A stretch of DNA of 64,000 nucleotides from positions 248,001-312,000 of the forward strand of contig NZ_WNKG01000007.1 of NCBI RefSeq assembly GCF_010119245.1, in the 5' to 3' direction. The translations under genes were made by a program, and so were the position numbers. Below are positions 54,301 to 62,849 of this stretch, piece after piece (the first letter of the stretch is position 1; the number at the start of each line of letters is the position of its first letter). The notes below the pieces were generated by a model. The model had not been told where the DNA came from and searched no databases. It worked only from the letters and a program-made list of their open reading frames with translations. The stretch comes from Cyclobacterium salsum. Its GTDB lineage: Bacteria; Bacteroidota; Bacteroidia; Cytophagales; Cyclobacteriaceae.

Positions 54301-54475
54301 AATCGGCATGAATTATTTTCGCTTTTACCTGGCAGCCAACAACCTGCTGACCCTAACCCGATACCAGGGTTTTGACCCGGATGTGGGTTCCGGAAACCCG
54401 CTTTTTGCCGGAGTGGATAATGGGATTTATCCTCAGGCAAGAACATTTATGGCAGGTTTTAACATTAAATTCTAA
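51395..54475 (+). CDS. SusC-family TonB-linked transporter of the glucan locus
   Basis: 1026 residues: signal peptide to about 20, carboxypeptidase-regulatory-like domain about 22-105 (IIGTVTDETGFPLPGVSILK), plug about 110-225 (VVVIGYGSASKRELTGA; GIYGVRAANGVILIETKKG), then barrel. The C-terminal FMAGFNIKF is the usual terminal strand. With SusD 5 bp downstream it forms a glycan importer. The GH16 enzyme encoded in the same operon points to beta-1,3-glucan oligosaccharides. Confidence 0.95.
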   Translation: MKNVLLLYFTLFLSASGWAQSNEIIGTVTDETGFPLPGVSILKLGTSTGTVTDIDGSFSIEASTGERLQFSYLGFQSQTLTIDNSTELTVVMQEDVSNLDEVVVIGYGSASKRELTGATSQVKGEAIEKMNMPRVDQALQGKLAGVNISTNSGAPGGTSNIRIRGIGTFGDNDPLILVDGVIYDAAGLNALNPGDIESVNVLKDGTAGIYGVRAANGVILIETKKGNLGSKPQLDLNGYYGVQETARQLDLLNAREYAILKNEAFAAGGQPLPFANVELGEGTNWQRAAFQQAPIQEYNLTVTGGSEKTSYSIGGGYFAQDGIVGGSKANFERYNARINFTTQLAPKLKFTNVLLFTREESSGLPQGGIGSVLYNTINAYPTEPIRVGDRYSYLENVNDIINPMAQMENTYNNSYVNKLVGKEELEYTINDHFTWTGRAGYNFAMVDAKTFNPLVWYGPGKFANSARNANLDPVLVDVGGLEIERGANVFESRNTFLDYNLETYLNYNRTFADVHRVKGMFGLSLVGNRSEGLNGTGFNIPNNDLDFADISANQASGGFLNNVGSFQSRQRLTSAFFRGEYDYKQRYLFSAIIRRDGSTNFGPNNRIGYFPAISGAWVVSDEPFFNVSGIDFMKLRASFGVSGNDQIGLFRYRGLLNGSATYVFNDLIVNGAAIGNTSNPDLKWETTYQTNIGLDFSLLGNLDFTANYFVKNTKDLLFQPDVSALLGAYGPGGAPPVINAGDVLNRGIELELGYATNRSEGVNFSVDYNLTLLKNEVTAVPIGFEFIPGAAFSVGGNVASRFEKGYPIGYFIGYQTDGVFQTQEEIVTSPVSQPGAQPGDFRFVDQNGDGVISFGDDSDRTSLGSPIPDMTMGLNLSVDYKGFDMAANAYAALGQEIIRNYERQQPYANQQAYWINRWTGAGSTNEYPRLTTGATRNTVFSDFYVEDGSFLRLRNVQLGYTLPTTVSQKIGMNYFRFYLAANNLLTLTRYQGFDPDVGSGNPLFAGVDNGIYPQARTFMAGFNIKF

Positions 54476-54480
54476 ATACA

Positions 54481-55953
54481 ATGAAGTATATATATCAATG
54501 GTCACTCGTCCTGCTATTCGGGACAATGACCGCTTGCGATAGCTTACTGGACATCGATCCGGAATTTACGCAGGATGCCGAAAATTTCTTTAATACGGAA
54601 GAAGATTTTGACAGAGCCATTATAGGTGTCTACGACATGATGCAACCAGCCTATCTGAACATGTGGATTGGAGAGATCGCATCCGACAATGCCATTGCAG
54701 GTGGAGAAAGCGTGAATGATTCTCGCGGTCTTCACGAAATTGAAAACATGACCCATGGAGGTGTCAACGAAGAGTTGAGAGCCGTCATGCGTGTAAATTA
54801 TACGGGCATTGCCCGGGCAAATTACATTTTCGAAAATCAGGAGAAAGTCGATTTCGAAGGAAAAGACCTGATACTGGCCGAGGCAAAATTCTTGCGCGCC
54901 TATTTCTACTTTAACCTGGTGAACTATTTTGGAGACATGCCGCTAATTGTGGACCGCAGGATTTCCATCAATGAGATTTCCGCTGCACCACGCACGCCAA
55001 AAGCGGAGGTTTATCAGCAAATTGAATCCGACCTCCGGGATGCCGTGGCGGTGTTGCCCTGGAATGTGGATCAAACCGGCCGTCTGACTAAAGGAGCCGC
55101 GATGGCCCTATTGGGAAAAGCCTTGCTGTATCAGCAGAAATACGAGGATGCTGCCACGGTTTTGGGAGAGCTGATTGATACCAATCAGGCGGGATATGCC
55201 CTTTTTGAGAATTTCGAAACCCTTTTTCTCGCTCAAAACCAAAATGTGGCAGAAGATGTATTCACCATCCAATTCAGCGGATTGCAGGGTGGAGACTATG
55301 GATGCCTGGTCTGCCTGAATGGAAACGCCGCTGTAGGATTTCAAAGTATCCGCCAATACACTGGTCCGGTGTATGCCGATGGCAACAGCTATAATCTGCC
55401 CACCGAAGACTTGTACCAGGCATTCGAAGACGGAGACATCCGTAGGGATGCCAGCGTATTGGACCTGGAGGCCTTTATTGCTGCACAGCCTAATCCGGAT
55501 GAGATCACCTATGCGATAGGTGGTGGAGGCCATACCGGCTATTTCAACAATAAGTACATCAAGCGGCTGGATGAGCTTGGCTTGCCCGATAACGATCTGA
55601 CCAGCCCCTTGAATTACCGGGCGATCCGTTGGGCGGATGTGTTGCTGATGGCTGCAGAGGCTTTCCAACGTTCCGGGAACGATGAGAGGGCCCGGACGGA
55701 GCTAAACAAGGTTCGCTCCAGGGTTGATATGCCAGCGATCACTAGCTCCGACGATGCCCTGTATCAGGACATTTTGCAAGAAAGAAGGCTCGAACTCTCC
55801 GGAGAAGGACTACGGTTCTTTGACTTGGTCAGGACAGGTCAGGCAGCTGAGCGGATCAGTGGCTTTATAGCAGGTCAACACGAGTTGTTTCCCATTCCTC
55901 AGGTCGAAATTGATCTGGCAGGGGGTAATTGGGAACAAAATCCAGGATATTAA
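54481..55953 (+). CDS. SusD-family glycan-binding lipoprotein
   Basis: 490 residues; lipoprotein signal (TACDS, Cys at about 19), then CDSLLDIDPEFTQDAENFFN typical of SusD N-termini. The TPR-like scaffold has FLRAYFYFNLVNYFGDMPL and the C-terminal RuBisCo-like SusD end ILQERRLELSGEGLRFFDLV and LFPIPQVEIDL. It caps the SusC pore and binds the polymer. Classical SusD family (PF07980/PF14322), unlike the orphan pair at 7312. Confidence 0.95.
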   Translation: MKYIYQWSLVLLFGTMTACDSLLDIDPEFTQDAENFFNTEEDFDRAIIGVYDMMQPAYLNMWIGEIASDNAIAGGESVNDSRGLHEIENMTHGGVNEELRAVMRVNYTGIARANYIFENQEKVDFEGKDLILAEAKFLRAYFYFNLVNYFGDMPLIVDRRISINEISAAPRTPKAEVYQQIESDLRDAVAVLPWNVDQTGRLTKGAAMALLGKALLYQQKYEDAATVLGELIDTNQAGYALFENFETLFLAQNQNVAEDVFTIQFSGLQGGDYGCLVCLNGNAAVGFQSIRQYTGPVYADGNSYNLPTEDLYQAFEDGDIRRDASVLDLEAFIAAQPNPDEITYAIGGGGHTGYFNNKYIKRLDELGLPDNDLTSPLNYRAIRWADVLLMAAEAFQRSGNDERARTELNKVRSRVDMPAITSSDDALYQDILQERRLELSGEGLRFFDLVRTGQAAERISGFIAGQHELFPIPQVEIDLAGGNWEQNPGY

Positions 55954-55965
55954 ACATATAAACTC

Positions 55966-57447
55966 ATGAAAAAATACCTAAACTTCATCCTATTAATGCT
56001 GCCTGTATTTCTTATGGCGGCATGTGTTGAGGAATACCGTTTGCAGGAAGCGCCTCCCGCAGAGGAAGAGGCGGATTTTAGCTTTGAACCAACGGAGGAA
56101 AGTGACAATATCCTTCAATTTACGGCCTCCAATGACTTTTTCATTATGAACTGGGATTTGGGAAATGGAAGTGCCGGAACCGGACAGACCATCACCGGTA
56201 CCTATCCAACGGCCGGAACCTATACCGTCAGCCTGACGGTATTTAATGCAGGAGGTAGCGTTACGATGAGCAAGGAAATTGTAATTGCAGAAACCGACCC
56301 CCTGCTTTTGGACAAACCGCTTTATAATTTATTGACGGGTGGTGTCGAAGCTACGGAAGGTAAAACCTGGAAAGTGGATGCCAGTCGGCAGGGCCACTTT
56401 GGCCTGGGACCCAATCCTTCTCAGGCAGGCGACTTCCCGGAATGGTATGAAGCCCAGCCCAACGAAAAAGCAGGTTCGGGTATGTACACCGACCGGTACA
56501 CCTTTTACCTGGCCGACTTTGCTTTTGACATGGAAACTGACGGGCTGGTTTATCTGAATGCAGCCCAGGGGACTAATTTTCCGGGTTCCTTTGATCCCGG
56601 AGTGGGTGACCTTTCTGCTCCGTATGAAGCCCCTGAAGGGCTAAAATGGAGCATGGCCGAGCCGGAAGATAGCTATCCGGAACTGACCATATCCCAGGGA
56701 GGCTTTCTAGGCTACTTTGCCGGAGGAAGGACCTACCAAATTATAACCATCGAAGAAAATGAAATATTGCTTCGTTTCGTGGATCAGGCCAATACCGAAT
56801 TTGCCTGGTACATTCGCCTGATCCCTGAAGATTACGTCCCGGAAGAAGAAACGCCGGAGCCCGAACCCGAGCCGGTGGACCCCGGAACATTATCCCTCCA
56901 AAGCCTGATCGGTGATGGTAGCAAAGCCTGGAAACTGAAACCAGTCGCCGGAGCCTTCGGGGTAGGCCCTGCACCTGGAAGTGATGAATTCTATCCCAAC
57001 GGTGAGGACATCTCGGAAGCCCGTGCCTGCTTGTTTAACGATCGGTTTATTTTCAACGAAGACGGTACCTATGCCTACGACCCTGTGGATGATATCTACG
57101 GAGAAGCGTATATGGGGGTAGAAGAAGGCTGTCAGCCGGTGGCCAACCTGGCCGGGACGGCTGGAGAAGCCTGGGGAGCCGGCACGCACGACTTCAGCTT
57201 TACCGAGGCTACCGAAACGGAAAACGCACGCATTACGGTTACGGGGACTGGCGCATTTATCGCTCTTCCCAAGGCTTTCAATGGCGGTGAATACCAATCA
57301 GGACCACCTGCTGATGACCGTGCAGTTACCTACGAGGTGATTGGGTATACGAATGAAGAAGGAGTAGAAGAACTGACGATCAGTATAGATATTTCGGATT
57401 CGGGTTCTGTTTTCTGGACATTCGTGCTTATTCCGGATAACCAATGA
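55966..57447 (+). CDS. Surface glycan-binding lipoprotein with PKD and two related modules
   Basis: 493 residues; lipobox MAAC at about 20. A PKD domain at about 38-110 (MNWDLGNGSAGTGQTITG; TYTVSLTVFNAGGS). Module 1 at about 115-285 starts NLLTGGVEATEGKTWKVD and ends FAWYIRLIPE; a Pro-Glu linker follows (EEETPEPEPEPVDPG); module 2 at about 305-490 starts LIGDGSKAWKLKP and ends VFWTFVLIPDN. The two modules look related and probably each bind glycan. Equivalent in position to SusE/SGBP. It overlaps GH16 by 4 bp. Confidence 0.82.
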   Translation: MKKYLNFILLMLPVFLMAACVEEYRLQEAPPAEEEADFSFEPTEESDNILQFTASNDFFIMNWDLGNGSAGTGQTITGTYPTAGTYTVSLTVFNAGGSVTMSKEIVIAETDPLLLDKPLYNLLTGGVEATEGKTWKVDASRQGHFGLGPNPSQAGDFPEWYEAQPNEKAGSGMYTDRYTFYLADFAFDMETDGLVYLNAAQGTNFPGSFDPGVGDLSAPYEAPEGLKWSMAEPEDSYPELTISQGGFLGYFAGGRTYQIITIEENEILLRFVDQANTEFAWYIRLIPEDYVPEEETPEPEPEPVDPGTLSLQSLIGDGSKAWKLKPVAGAFGVGPAPGSDEFYPNGEDISEARACLFNDRFIFNEDGTYAYDPVDDIYGEAYMGVEEGCQPVANLAGTAGEAWGAGTHDFSFTEATETENARITVTGTGAFIALPKAFNGGEYQSGPPADDRAVTYEVIGYTNEEGVEELTISIDISDSGSVFWTFVLIPDNQ

Positions 57448-58580
57448 TGGTGCTTATGATGAGCAAAGCAATTCAAGGTTTTTTTCTATTCCTCACCCTT
57501 CTTTCGACCCAGGCTTGCGAGCAAGAGGAAGTAGATGGGCAGGTAGTCTTGCCCAGCAACCTGGAAGTTTCCCTGGAGAAACAGGCGAACGGGCAGGTGC
57601 AGGTTACCTTTATGGCGGAAAAGGCTAACTTTTTCCGGGTGAGTTTCGGAACGGAAAATGAATTGCCGGAGCTGGCAAGCGGAACGGAAGCTAGTTACCG
57701 CTACGACAGTCCCGGAGTTTATACCATCCGGGTGCAGGCACATGCTACGGAAACTAACTTTATCAGTGAAGAAAGAACGGTGACCATTTCCGAACAGGAT
57801 CTGGGCCTGGGCATTCCGGAATCGGGATTTACCTCTCCGGAGCGGTACGAGGGGTATTCCCTGGTTTGGCGGGACGAGTTTGAGGGAACAAATCTTTCCG
57901 GAGACTGGGTGGCAGAAATCGGAGACGGTTGTCCGGACTTGTGTGGTTGGGGAAATAATGAACTCCAGTTTTACCATAGAAAGAATGCCGAATTGAAAGA
58001 TGGCTATTTGGTGATTACGGCAAAAGAAGAGTCCATGGGAGGAAAAAACTATACTTCTAGCCGGCTAAAAACGCAGGGGCAGCAAAACGTTCAGTTTGGA
58101 AGGATTGATTTTCGGGCCGCCTTGCCCAGGGGACAGGGCATCTGGCCGGCATTTTGGATGCTGGGAGAAAGCATTACCGAAACGCCTTGGCCAGCTAGTG
58201 GAGAAATTGACATCATGGAAATGATCGGAGGGGCTGCCGATGGACGGGACAATACCGTCCACGGCACGCTTCACTGGGATAATAACGGTGCCTATGCCAC
58301 TGCCGGAGGCAAAACCTCACTCCCTGAAGGGGCCATTTTCAATGACCGCTTTCACGTATTTTCCATTATTTGGACCGAAGAGTCCATTACCTGGTTGCTG
58401 GATGATGAGGTGTTTCATGAGATAAGCATCGCTTCCGATGCCATGGATGAATTCCGGGAGCCGTTTTTTCTGCTGATTAATCTGGCGGTAGGCGGCAATT
58501 GGCCCGGAAGCCCGGATGCCAGTACCAACTTCCCCCAACAATTGGTAGTGGATTATGTGCGGGTCTTTCAGCGAGAGTAA
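57444..58580 (+). CDS. GH16 beta-1,3-glucanase (laminarinase-type) lipoprotein
   Basis: 378 residues, lipobox TQAC at about 25, a PKD-like domain to about 115, then GH16 from 130 to 378. The catalytic motif GEIDIMEM gives nucleophile Glu254, Asp256 and acid/base Glu259; the extra residue (ExDxxE) is the beta-bulge form of laminarinases and related enzymes. Substrate-groove aromatics: WPAFWMLG, LHWDNNG. The ATGA overlap with the upstream stop supports the 57444 start; other Met codons follow at 57459. Probably outer-surface endoglucanase for laminarin or mixed-linkage glucan. Confidence 0.92.
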   Translation: MMVLMMSKAIQGFFLFLTLLSTQACEQEEVDGQVVLPSNLEVSLEKQANGQVQVTFMAEKANFFRVSFGTENELPELASGTEASYRYDSPGVYTIRVQAHATETNFISEERTVTISEQDLGLGIPESGFTSPERYEGYSLVWRDEFEGTNLSGDWVAEIGDGCPDLCGWGNNELQFYHRKNAELKDGYLVITAKEESMGGKNYTSSRLKTQGQQNVQFGRIDFRAALPRGQGIWPAFWMLGESITETPWPASGEIDIMEMIGGAADGRDNTVHGTLHWDNNGAYATAGGKTSLPEGAIFNDRFHVFSIIWTEESITWLLDDEVFHEISIASDAMDEFREPFFLLINLAVGGNWPGSPDASTNFPQQLVVDYVRVFQRE

Positions 58581-58610
58581 GGGATTACCTATTTCCTATT
58601 GGTTATATAA

Positions 58611-58641
58611 AAGCGGTTCTCAAGGGAGCCGCTTTTTTTCT
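58611..58641 (+). terminator. Terminator of the glucan operon
   Basis: Stem AAGCGG (58611-58616) / CCGCTT (58629-58634), extended by CTC/GAG pairing, then TTTTTTTCTT. Confidence 0.75.
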
Positions 58642-59283
58642 TAGCTTAAAAATTAAGGATAAAAGGGTTTCACGCAGCGGGTGGCGATGCAGGGGTTGTT
58701 GTCTTGGTGAACCCTTCCCGCCACTGCGAGAATTAACATATAAAAAACCCAGAAATCGGGATGACGGTGTAAGAAAACCAACCCCGGTAGGGGTGACATG
58801 TTGGTAGCCCCGGGTAAGCCGACGCAGGAGGTGCGACCCGGGGTAAAATAGCGTTGGTTTTAAAGCATTAGCCGCAAGCAAGTTCAATAGTGAAACGAGC
58901 CTTTCGCTAATGCCAGTGGCCCCTTGATCTTTAAATTCTGCTTTAAATTCTGCCATCGGTAAAAGATGAGAAAAGAAAATTCAGGCAAGTGGAGGCAAAA
59001 TTCTGGGCCTGGGAAAAAGGGTTTCACGCAGCGAAATGCGCGACGAACGCAGCGAGGGGCAATGCAGAGGATCGTGTAAATCAAGTAACCATATTCGGGG
59101 GATATGTAAATGGAAAAATGTGATAGTCCCCGCCGCGCTCGCTGCGACTCCTTTGCGACCGCCGCGTGAAACACATACGCTGCCTTATGGGGTCTTGGCT
59201 AGGGTACAGCGAAACGGCAACAGTATTTTTACCTGCAGCTAAAATAAGTAAGATAGAACAACCGCCCTTATTTTAAAATGACC
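58642..59283. repeat. Composite dispersed-repeat region 2
   Basis: No gene. Modules shared with 47.66-48.30 kb: GGGTTTCACGCAGCGG (58664), CCCAGAAATCGGGATGACGG (58747), CCCCGGTAGGGGTGACATG and TAGCCCCGGGTAAGCCGACG (about 58781-58840). A second element at about 59018-59172 starts TTTCACGCAGCG, ends CGCCGCGTGAAA, and pairs internally (CGCAGCGAG with CTCGCTGCG), so it is a self-complementary unit of about 155 bp. Confidence 0.7.
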
Positions 59284-61299
59284 CTATTGCCGCCTGGCAA
59301 ATTCTTCTTTGGCGGCATCCAGAAACTCCACAAACTTCTGAATATCGGTTTCGTAGGCGATGGGATTCACCAGCAATTCCTCCTCATGATCCAGAATGAC
59401 ATAATAGGGCTGTGCATTGTTATTGAATCGGGTGATCTGAAAATCGGCGTTTTGCTTGCCGATGGTGGTTTTTTCCTTGTTGTCGTAGGTGGAAATGTAC
59501 CATTCCGATTCGGGTAGGGTGTAGCGTTCGTCAATGTACAGGGCTACCATCACAAAATCCTCTTTCAGCCTTTTCAATACTCTTGGGTCGGACCAGACCC
59601 GTGCTTCCATTTCCCGGCAATTCACACAGCCATGCCCCGTAAAATCGATAAATAAGGGCTTATCCTGCTTTCTGGCGACTTCCAGGGCCTGCTGGTAATC
59701 GAAGTAGCCCTGAATGCCGTGTGGGAAATGAAGAAAATCGGCATATTTCGGAACCTCATCCAGTTCCTGATCCGAAGACGAAGCGTTTTCTCTGCTGATT
59801 TTTACCAAATCAAAATCATGGGAAGATATGGGAGGAAGGTAGCCGCTCAGTGCTTTTAGCGGGGCTCCCCACAAACCGGGTATCATATAGACCACGAATA
59901 CAAAGGTGACCATGGCCAGCAGCAACCGGGGAACGCCCAGGTATTCCAGGGGACTGTCGTGCGGCAGTCGCAATTTTCCCAGCAGGTAAAGTCCCAACAG
60001 GGCAAAAATAACAATCCAGATAGCCAGATATATATCCCGGTCCAGCATTCCCCAATGATACACCTGGTCGGCGATACTCAGGAACTTAAAGGCCAGCGCC
60101 AATTCCAAAAATCCCAGGACTACCTTGACAGAATTAAGCCAGCCGCCTGATTTGGGAAGTGAATTAAGCCAGCCCGGAAAAATGGCGAAGAGGGTAAACG
60201 GAAGCGCAAAGGCCAGCGCAAAGGAAAACATGCCTAATATGGGTTTTAACAGGGCGCCACCGGCAGAACTGATCAATATAGATCCCACAATAGGACCGGT
60301 ACAGGAAAAGGAAACGAGCACCAGGGTAAACGCCATAAAGAAAATACCGGCTATTCCTCCTTTATCTGCTTTGGCATCTATTTTATTTACAAAACCGGTG
60401 GGCAAGGTGATCTCAAATAAGCCGAGAAAGGCCAAGGCAAAGAAAATGAAAACGGCAAAAAAGAAAATATTGGGTAACCAATGGGTAGAAAGCCAATTGG
60501 CAAATTCCGGCCCTTGTACGGCAGCGACAATGGTTCCTGCAATGGTATAGATAGCGATGATGGAAAACCCATAAATAAAGGCATTACGATACCCCTGAAA
60601 TTTGGAATTCGCCCTGCCGGTGAAAAAGGTGACTGTCATGGGAATCATGGGGAACACGCAGGGAGTTAGCAAAGCAGCCAGACCAGCCAGAAAGGCGATG
60701 AGCATGAAGCTAAGCAGGGAAGACTCCGGCTGTTCCAAGGTAATGGCAGACGATTCCCCGCTCTCTTTTCCTTCCTCCGCATTGAACAGGTCAGCATCGG
60801 AAGCTTCCGGTTCGGGAGAACTTGCCGGGGCATTTCCCAATACAAAGGAGAAATCCTCCTGATAGTTGATGCACTGGTTGGTAATATCGGAACACATTTG
60901 GTATTCCAGGGTACCTTGAATCAGCACATCTTCTTCTTCGATCAGCAGGGTTTGTTGAAATTCCCCCTCTTTGTCAAAATAGGTGACCTCTCCTTCCCAT
61001 ACTTCCTCGTACTTGGTTTTTGGATTTATAGCCGTCAAATCTCCGACCGATTGGAATCCTTCCTGGTCTTCCCAGACGATCTCAGTCAGCAAAGGCCCCA
61101 GGTCAGGATCAAAATCATTGGAATAGATGTACCAGTTCATGGGAATGGAAGCCTTCAAAATCAGGGTAACTTCTTCACCGACCCCGGCTTCCGGATTATC
61201 AATCCGTATATCCCACTTGGGGGGAGAAATTACCTGAGCGTTCAGGCTGGTCGCAAAAGCAAGCAGGAAAATAAGGGGAATCAAATAAGATACCTTCAT
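59284..61299 (-). CDS. DsbD-like thiol:disulfide interchange protein
   Basis: 671 residues. Signal peptide to about 21, periplasmic DsbD-alpha-like domain (about 25-150, with CSDITNQC), an eight-helix CcdA-type core (about 195-470) with TPCVFPMIPMTVTFFTG and FSCTGPIVGS holding the two transmembrane Cys, then a C-terminal thioredoxin-like domain with GCVNC at about 570. It carries electrons from cytoplasmic thioredoxin to periplasmic thiols. Normal architecture. The long Glu/Ser linker (about 150-190) is acidic and probably flexible. Confidence 0.93.
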   Translation of the reverse strand: MKVSYLIPLIFLLAFATSLNAQVISPPKWDIRIDNPEAGVGEEVTLILKASIPMNWYIYSNDFDPDLGPLLTEIVWEDQEGFQSVGDLTAINPKTKYEEVWEGEVTYFDKEGEFQQTLLIEEEDVLIQGTLEYQMCSDITNQCINYQEDFSFVLGNAPASSPEPEASDADLFNAEEGKESGESSAITLEQPESSLLSFMLIAFLAGLAALLTPCVFPMIPMTVTFFTGRANSKFQGYRNAFIYGFSIIAIYTIAGTIVAAVQGPEFANWLSTHWLPNIFFFAVFIFFALAFLGLFEITLPTGFVNKIDAKADKGGIAGIFFMAFTLVLVSFSCTGPIVGSILISSAGGALLKPILGMFSFALAFALPFTLFAIFPGWLNSLPKSGGWLNSVKVVLGFLELALAFKFLSIADQVYHWGMLDRDIYLAIWIVIFALLGLYLLGKLRLPHDSPLEYLGVPRLLLAMVTFVFVVYMIPGLWGAPLKALSGYLPPISSHDFDLVKISRENASSSDQELDEVPKYADFLHFPHGIQGYFDYQQALEVARKQDKPLFIDFTGHGCVNCREMEARVWSDPRVLKRLKEDFVMVALYIDERYTLPESEWYISTYDNKEKTTIGKQNADFQITRFNNNAQPYYVILDHEEELLVNPIAYETDIQKFVEFLDAAKEEFARRQ

Positions 61300-61401
61300 A
61301 AATTTTATGGGCCATTCAATGGTTCAGAAATCAATCCATTCCCTCTATTAATTAAAAAGCTACTGGATAAGTTCCTGAGAGTAGTGATTAGGATTACTTG
61401 C

Positions 61402-62793
61402 TTACTTTTCCTTTGAAAGGTGGTGGAAATGCTTAAAAAACAAGGCAATTGTTTCGATTCCTTTCAGGTAATTGGCAACCCCATAATGTTCGTTTGGAGA
61501 ATGAATCGCATCGGTATCCAGTCCAAAACCCAGTAAAATTGGATCAAGGCCCAATACCTTCTGAAAGAGTGCTGTGATGGGGATCGACCCCCCTTCCCGG
61601 GTAGGGATGGCTTTTTTACCAAAGGCTTCCTGAATGGCGGCTTCTGCTGCCTGATAGCCGATGGAGTCGGTGGGAACCACTGCAGCTTGTCCTCCGTGGT
61701 GGGGAACCACTTTCACTTTTACGGCGGGAGGAGCGATGCGTTTAAAATGCTGTTCAAATAACTGGGCGATGGCCTTGTGCTCCTGATCGGGGACCAGGCG
61801 CATGGAAATCTTCGCATGGGCTTTGGAAGGCAGTACGGTTTTGGCTCCCTCTCCTATGTAGCCGCCCCAAATACCATTCACGTCCAGTGTGGGCCGGATG
61901 CCTACCCGTTCAATGGTGGTGTACCCTTTCTCTCCATAGGTTTCTTTTACATCCAGTTTTCGCTTGAAATCAGCTTCCTCAAAAGGAGCTTGATTTAACT
62001 GCTTTCGGTATTCCGGGCCGTACTCCTGCACCTGATCGTAAAATCCCGGAATGGTGATGTGGTTGTCTTCATCGTGCAGGGAAGCGATCATTTTACACAA
62101 CACATTGATGGGATTCGCTACGGAGCCTCCGAAGGTTCCACTGTGCAGGTCCTTATTGGGTCCGGTGACTTCCACCTGCAGGTAGGCTAGCCCGCGCAGT
62201 CCCACCGTCACGGAAGGATGTTCCAGCGAAATCATCGAAGTGTCCGAAATCAATACCACGTCCGCTTTCAGCTTTTCCTGATTTTTCTGAACAAAAAGGT
62301 CCAGGTTTTCGGATCCTACCTCCTCTTCTCCCTCGATCATGAATTTCACATTGCACTGAAGCATGCCTTCTGCTATCATGGCTTCAAAGGCCTTCACATG
62401 CATGTAAAACTGCCCCTTGTCATCGGCTGATCCCCGAGCGAAAATGGCCCCTTCCGGGTGCAGTTCCGTGTTACGAATCACCGGTTCAAAGGGAGGAGAA
62501 TCCCATAGCTCCAAAGGATCTGCTGGTTGCACATCGTAGTGACCATAAATTAAAATGGTAGGGGCTGCCGGATCAACGATCTTTTCTCCGTACACGATGG
62601 GGAAACCGGCCGTTGCACAGATTTCGGCATGGTCGACCCCGGCGGCAATTAACTTCTCCTTGACAAATTCGGCAGCTTTTACCACTTCTTCCTTATAGGC
62701 CGGGTCAGCACTGACAGAGGGGATTTTCAGTAAGTCTACCAACTCATCTAAAAACCGGGGAGAATTTGCTGCTATGTAACGCTGAATGGACAT
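61402..62793 (-). CDS. M20-family dipeptidase / metallopeptidase
   Basis: 463 residues, cytoplasmic. IYGHYDVQPADP carries the first metal His and Asp; RGSADDKGQ the bridging Asp; EGEEEVGS the catalytic Glu and a metal ligand; the last His sits in DAIHSPNEHYG. LHSGTFGGSVANP belongs to the lid domain. This matches the carnosinase-like (CNDP) M20 group that cleaves dipeptides. 103 bp separate it from the DsbD gene; 56 bp from oxyR. Confidence 0.92.
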   Translation of the reverse strand: MSIQRYIAANSPRFLDELVDLLKIPSVSADPAYKEEVVKAAEFVKEKLIAAGVDHAEICATAGFPIVYGEKIVDPAAPTILIYGHYDVQPADPLELWDSPPFEPVIRNTELHPEGAIFARGSADDKGQFYMHVKAFEAMIAEGMLQCNVKFMIEGEEEVGSENLDLFVQKNQEKLKADVVLISDTSMISLEHPSVTVGLRGLAYLQVEVTGPNKDLHSGTFGGSVANPINVLCKMIASLHDEDNHITIPGFYDQVQEYGPEYRKQLNQAPFEEADFKRKLDVKETYGEKGYTTIERVGIRPTLDVNGIWGGYIGEGAKTVLPSKAHAKISMRLVPDQEHKAIAQLFEQHFKRIAPPAVKVKVVPHHGGQAAVVPTDSIGYQAAEAAIQEAFGKKAIPTREGGSIPITALFQKVLGLDPILLGFGLDTDAIHSPNEHYGVANYLKGIETIALFFKHFHHLSKEK

Positions 62794-62849
62794 GTATTTT
62801 TAGTTCTTGATTTCAAGATCGAAATTAATGCTTTTTAAAGGATTTTCCT

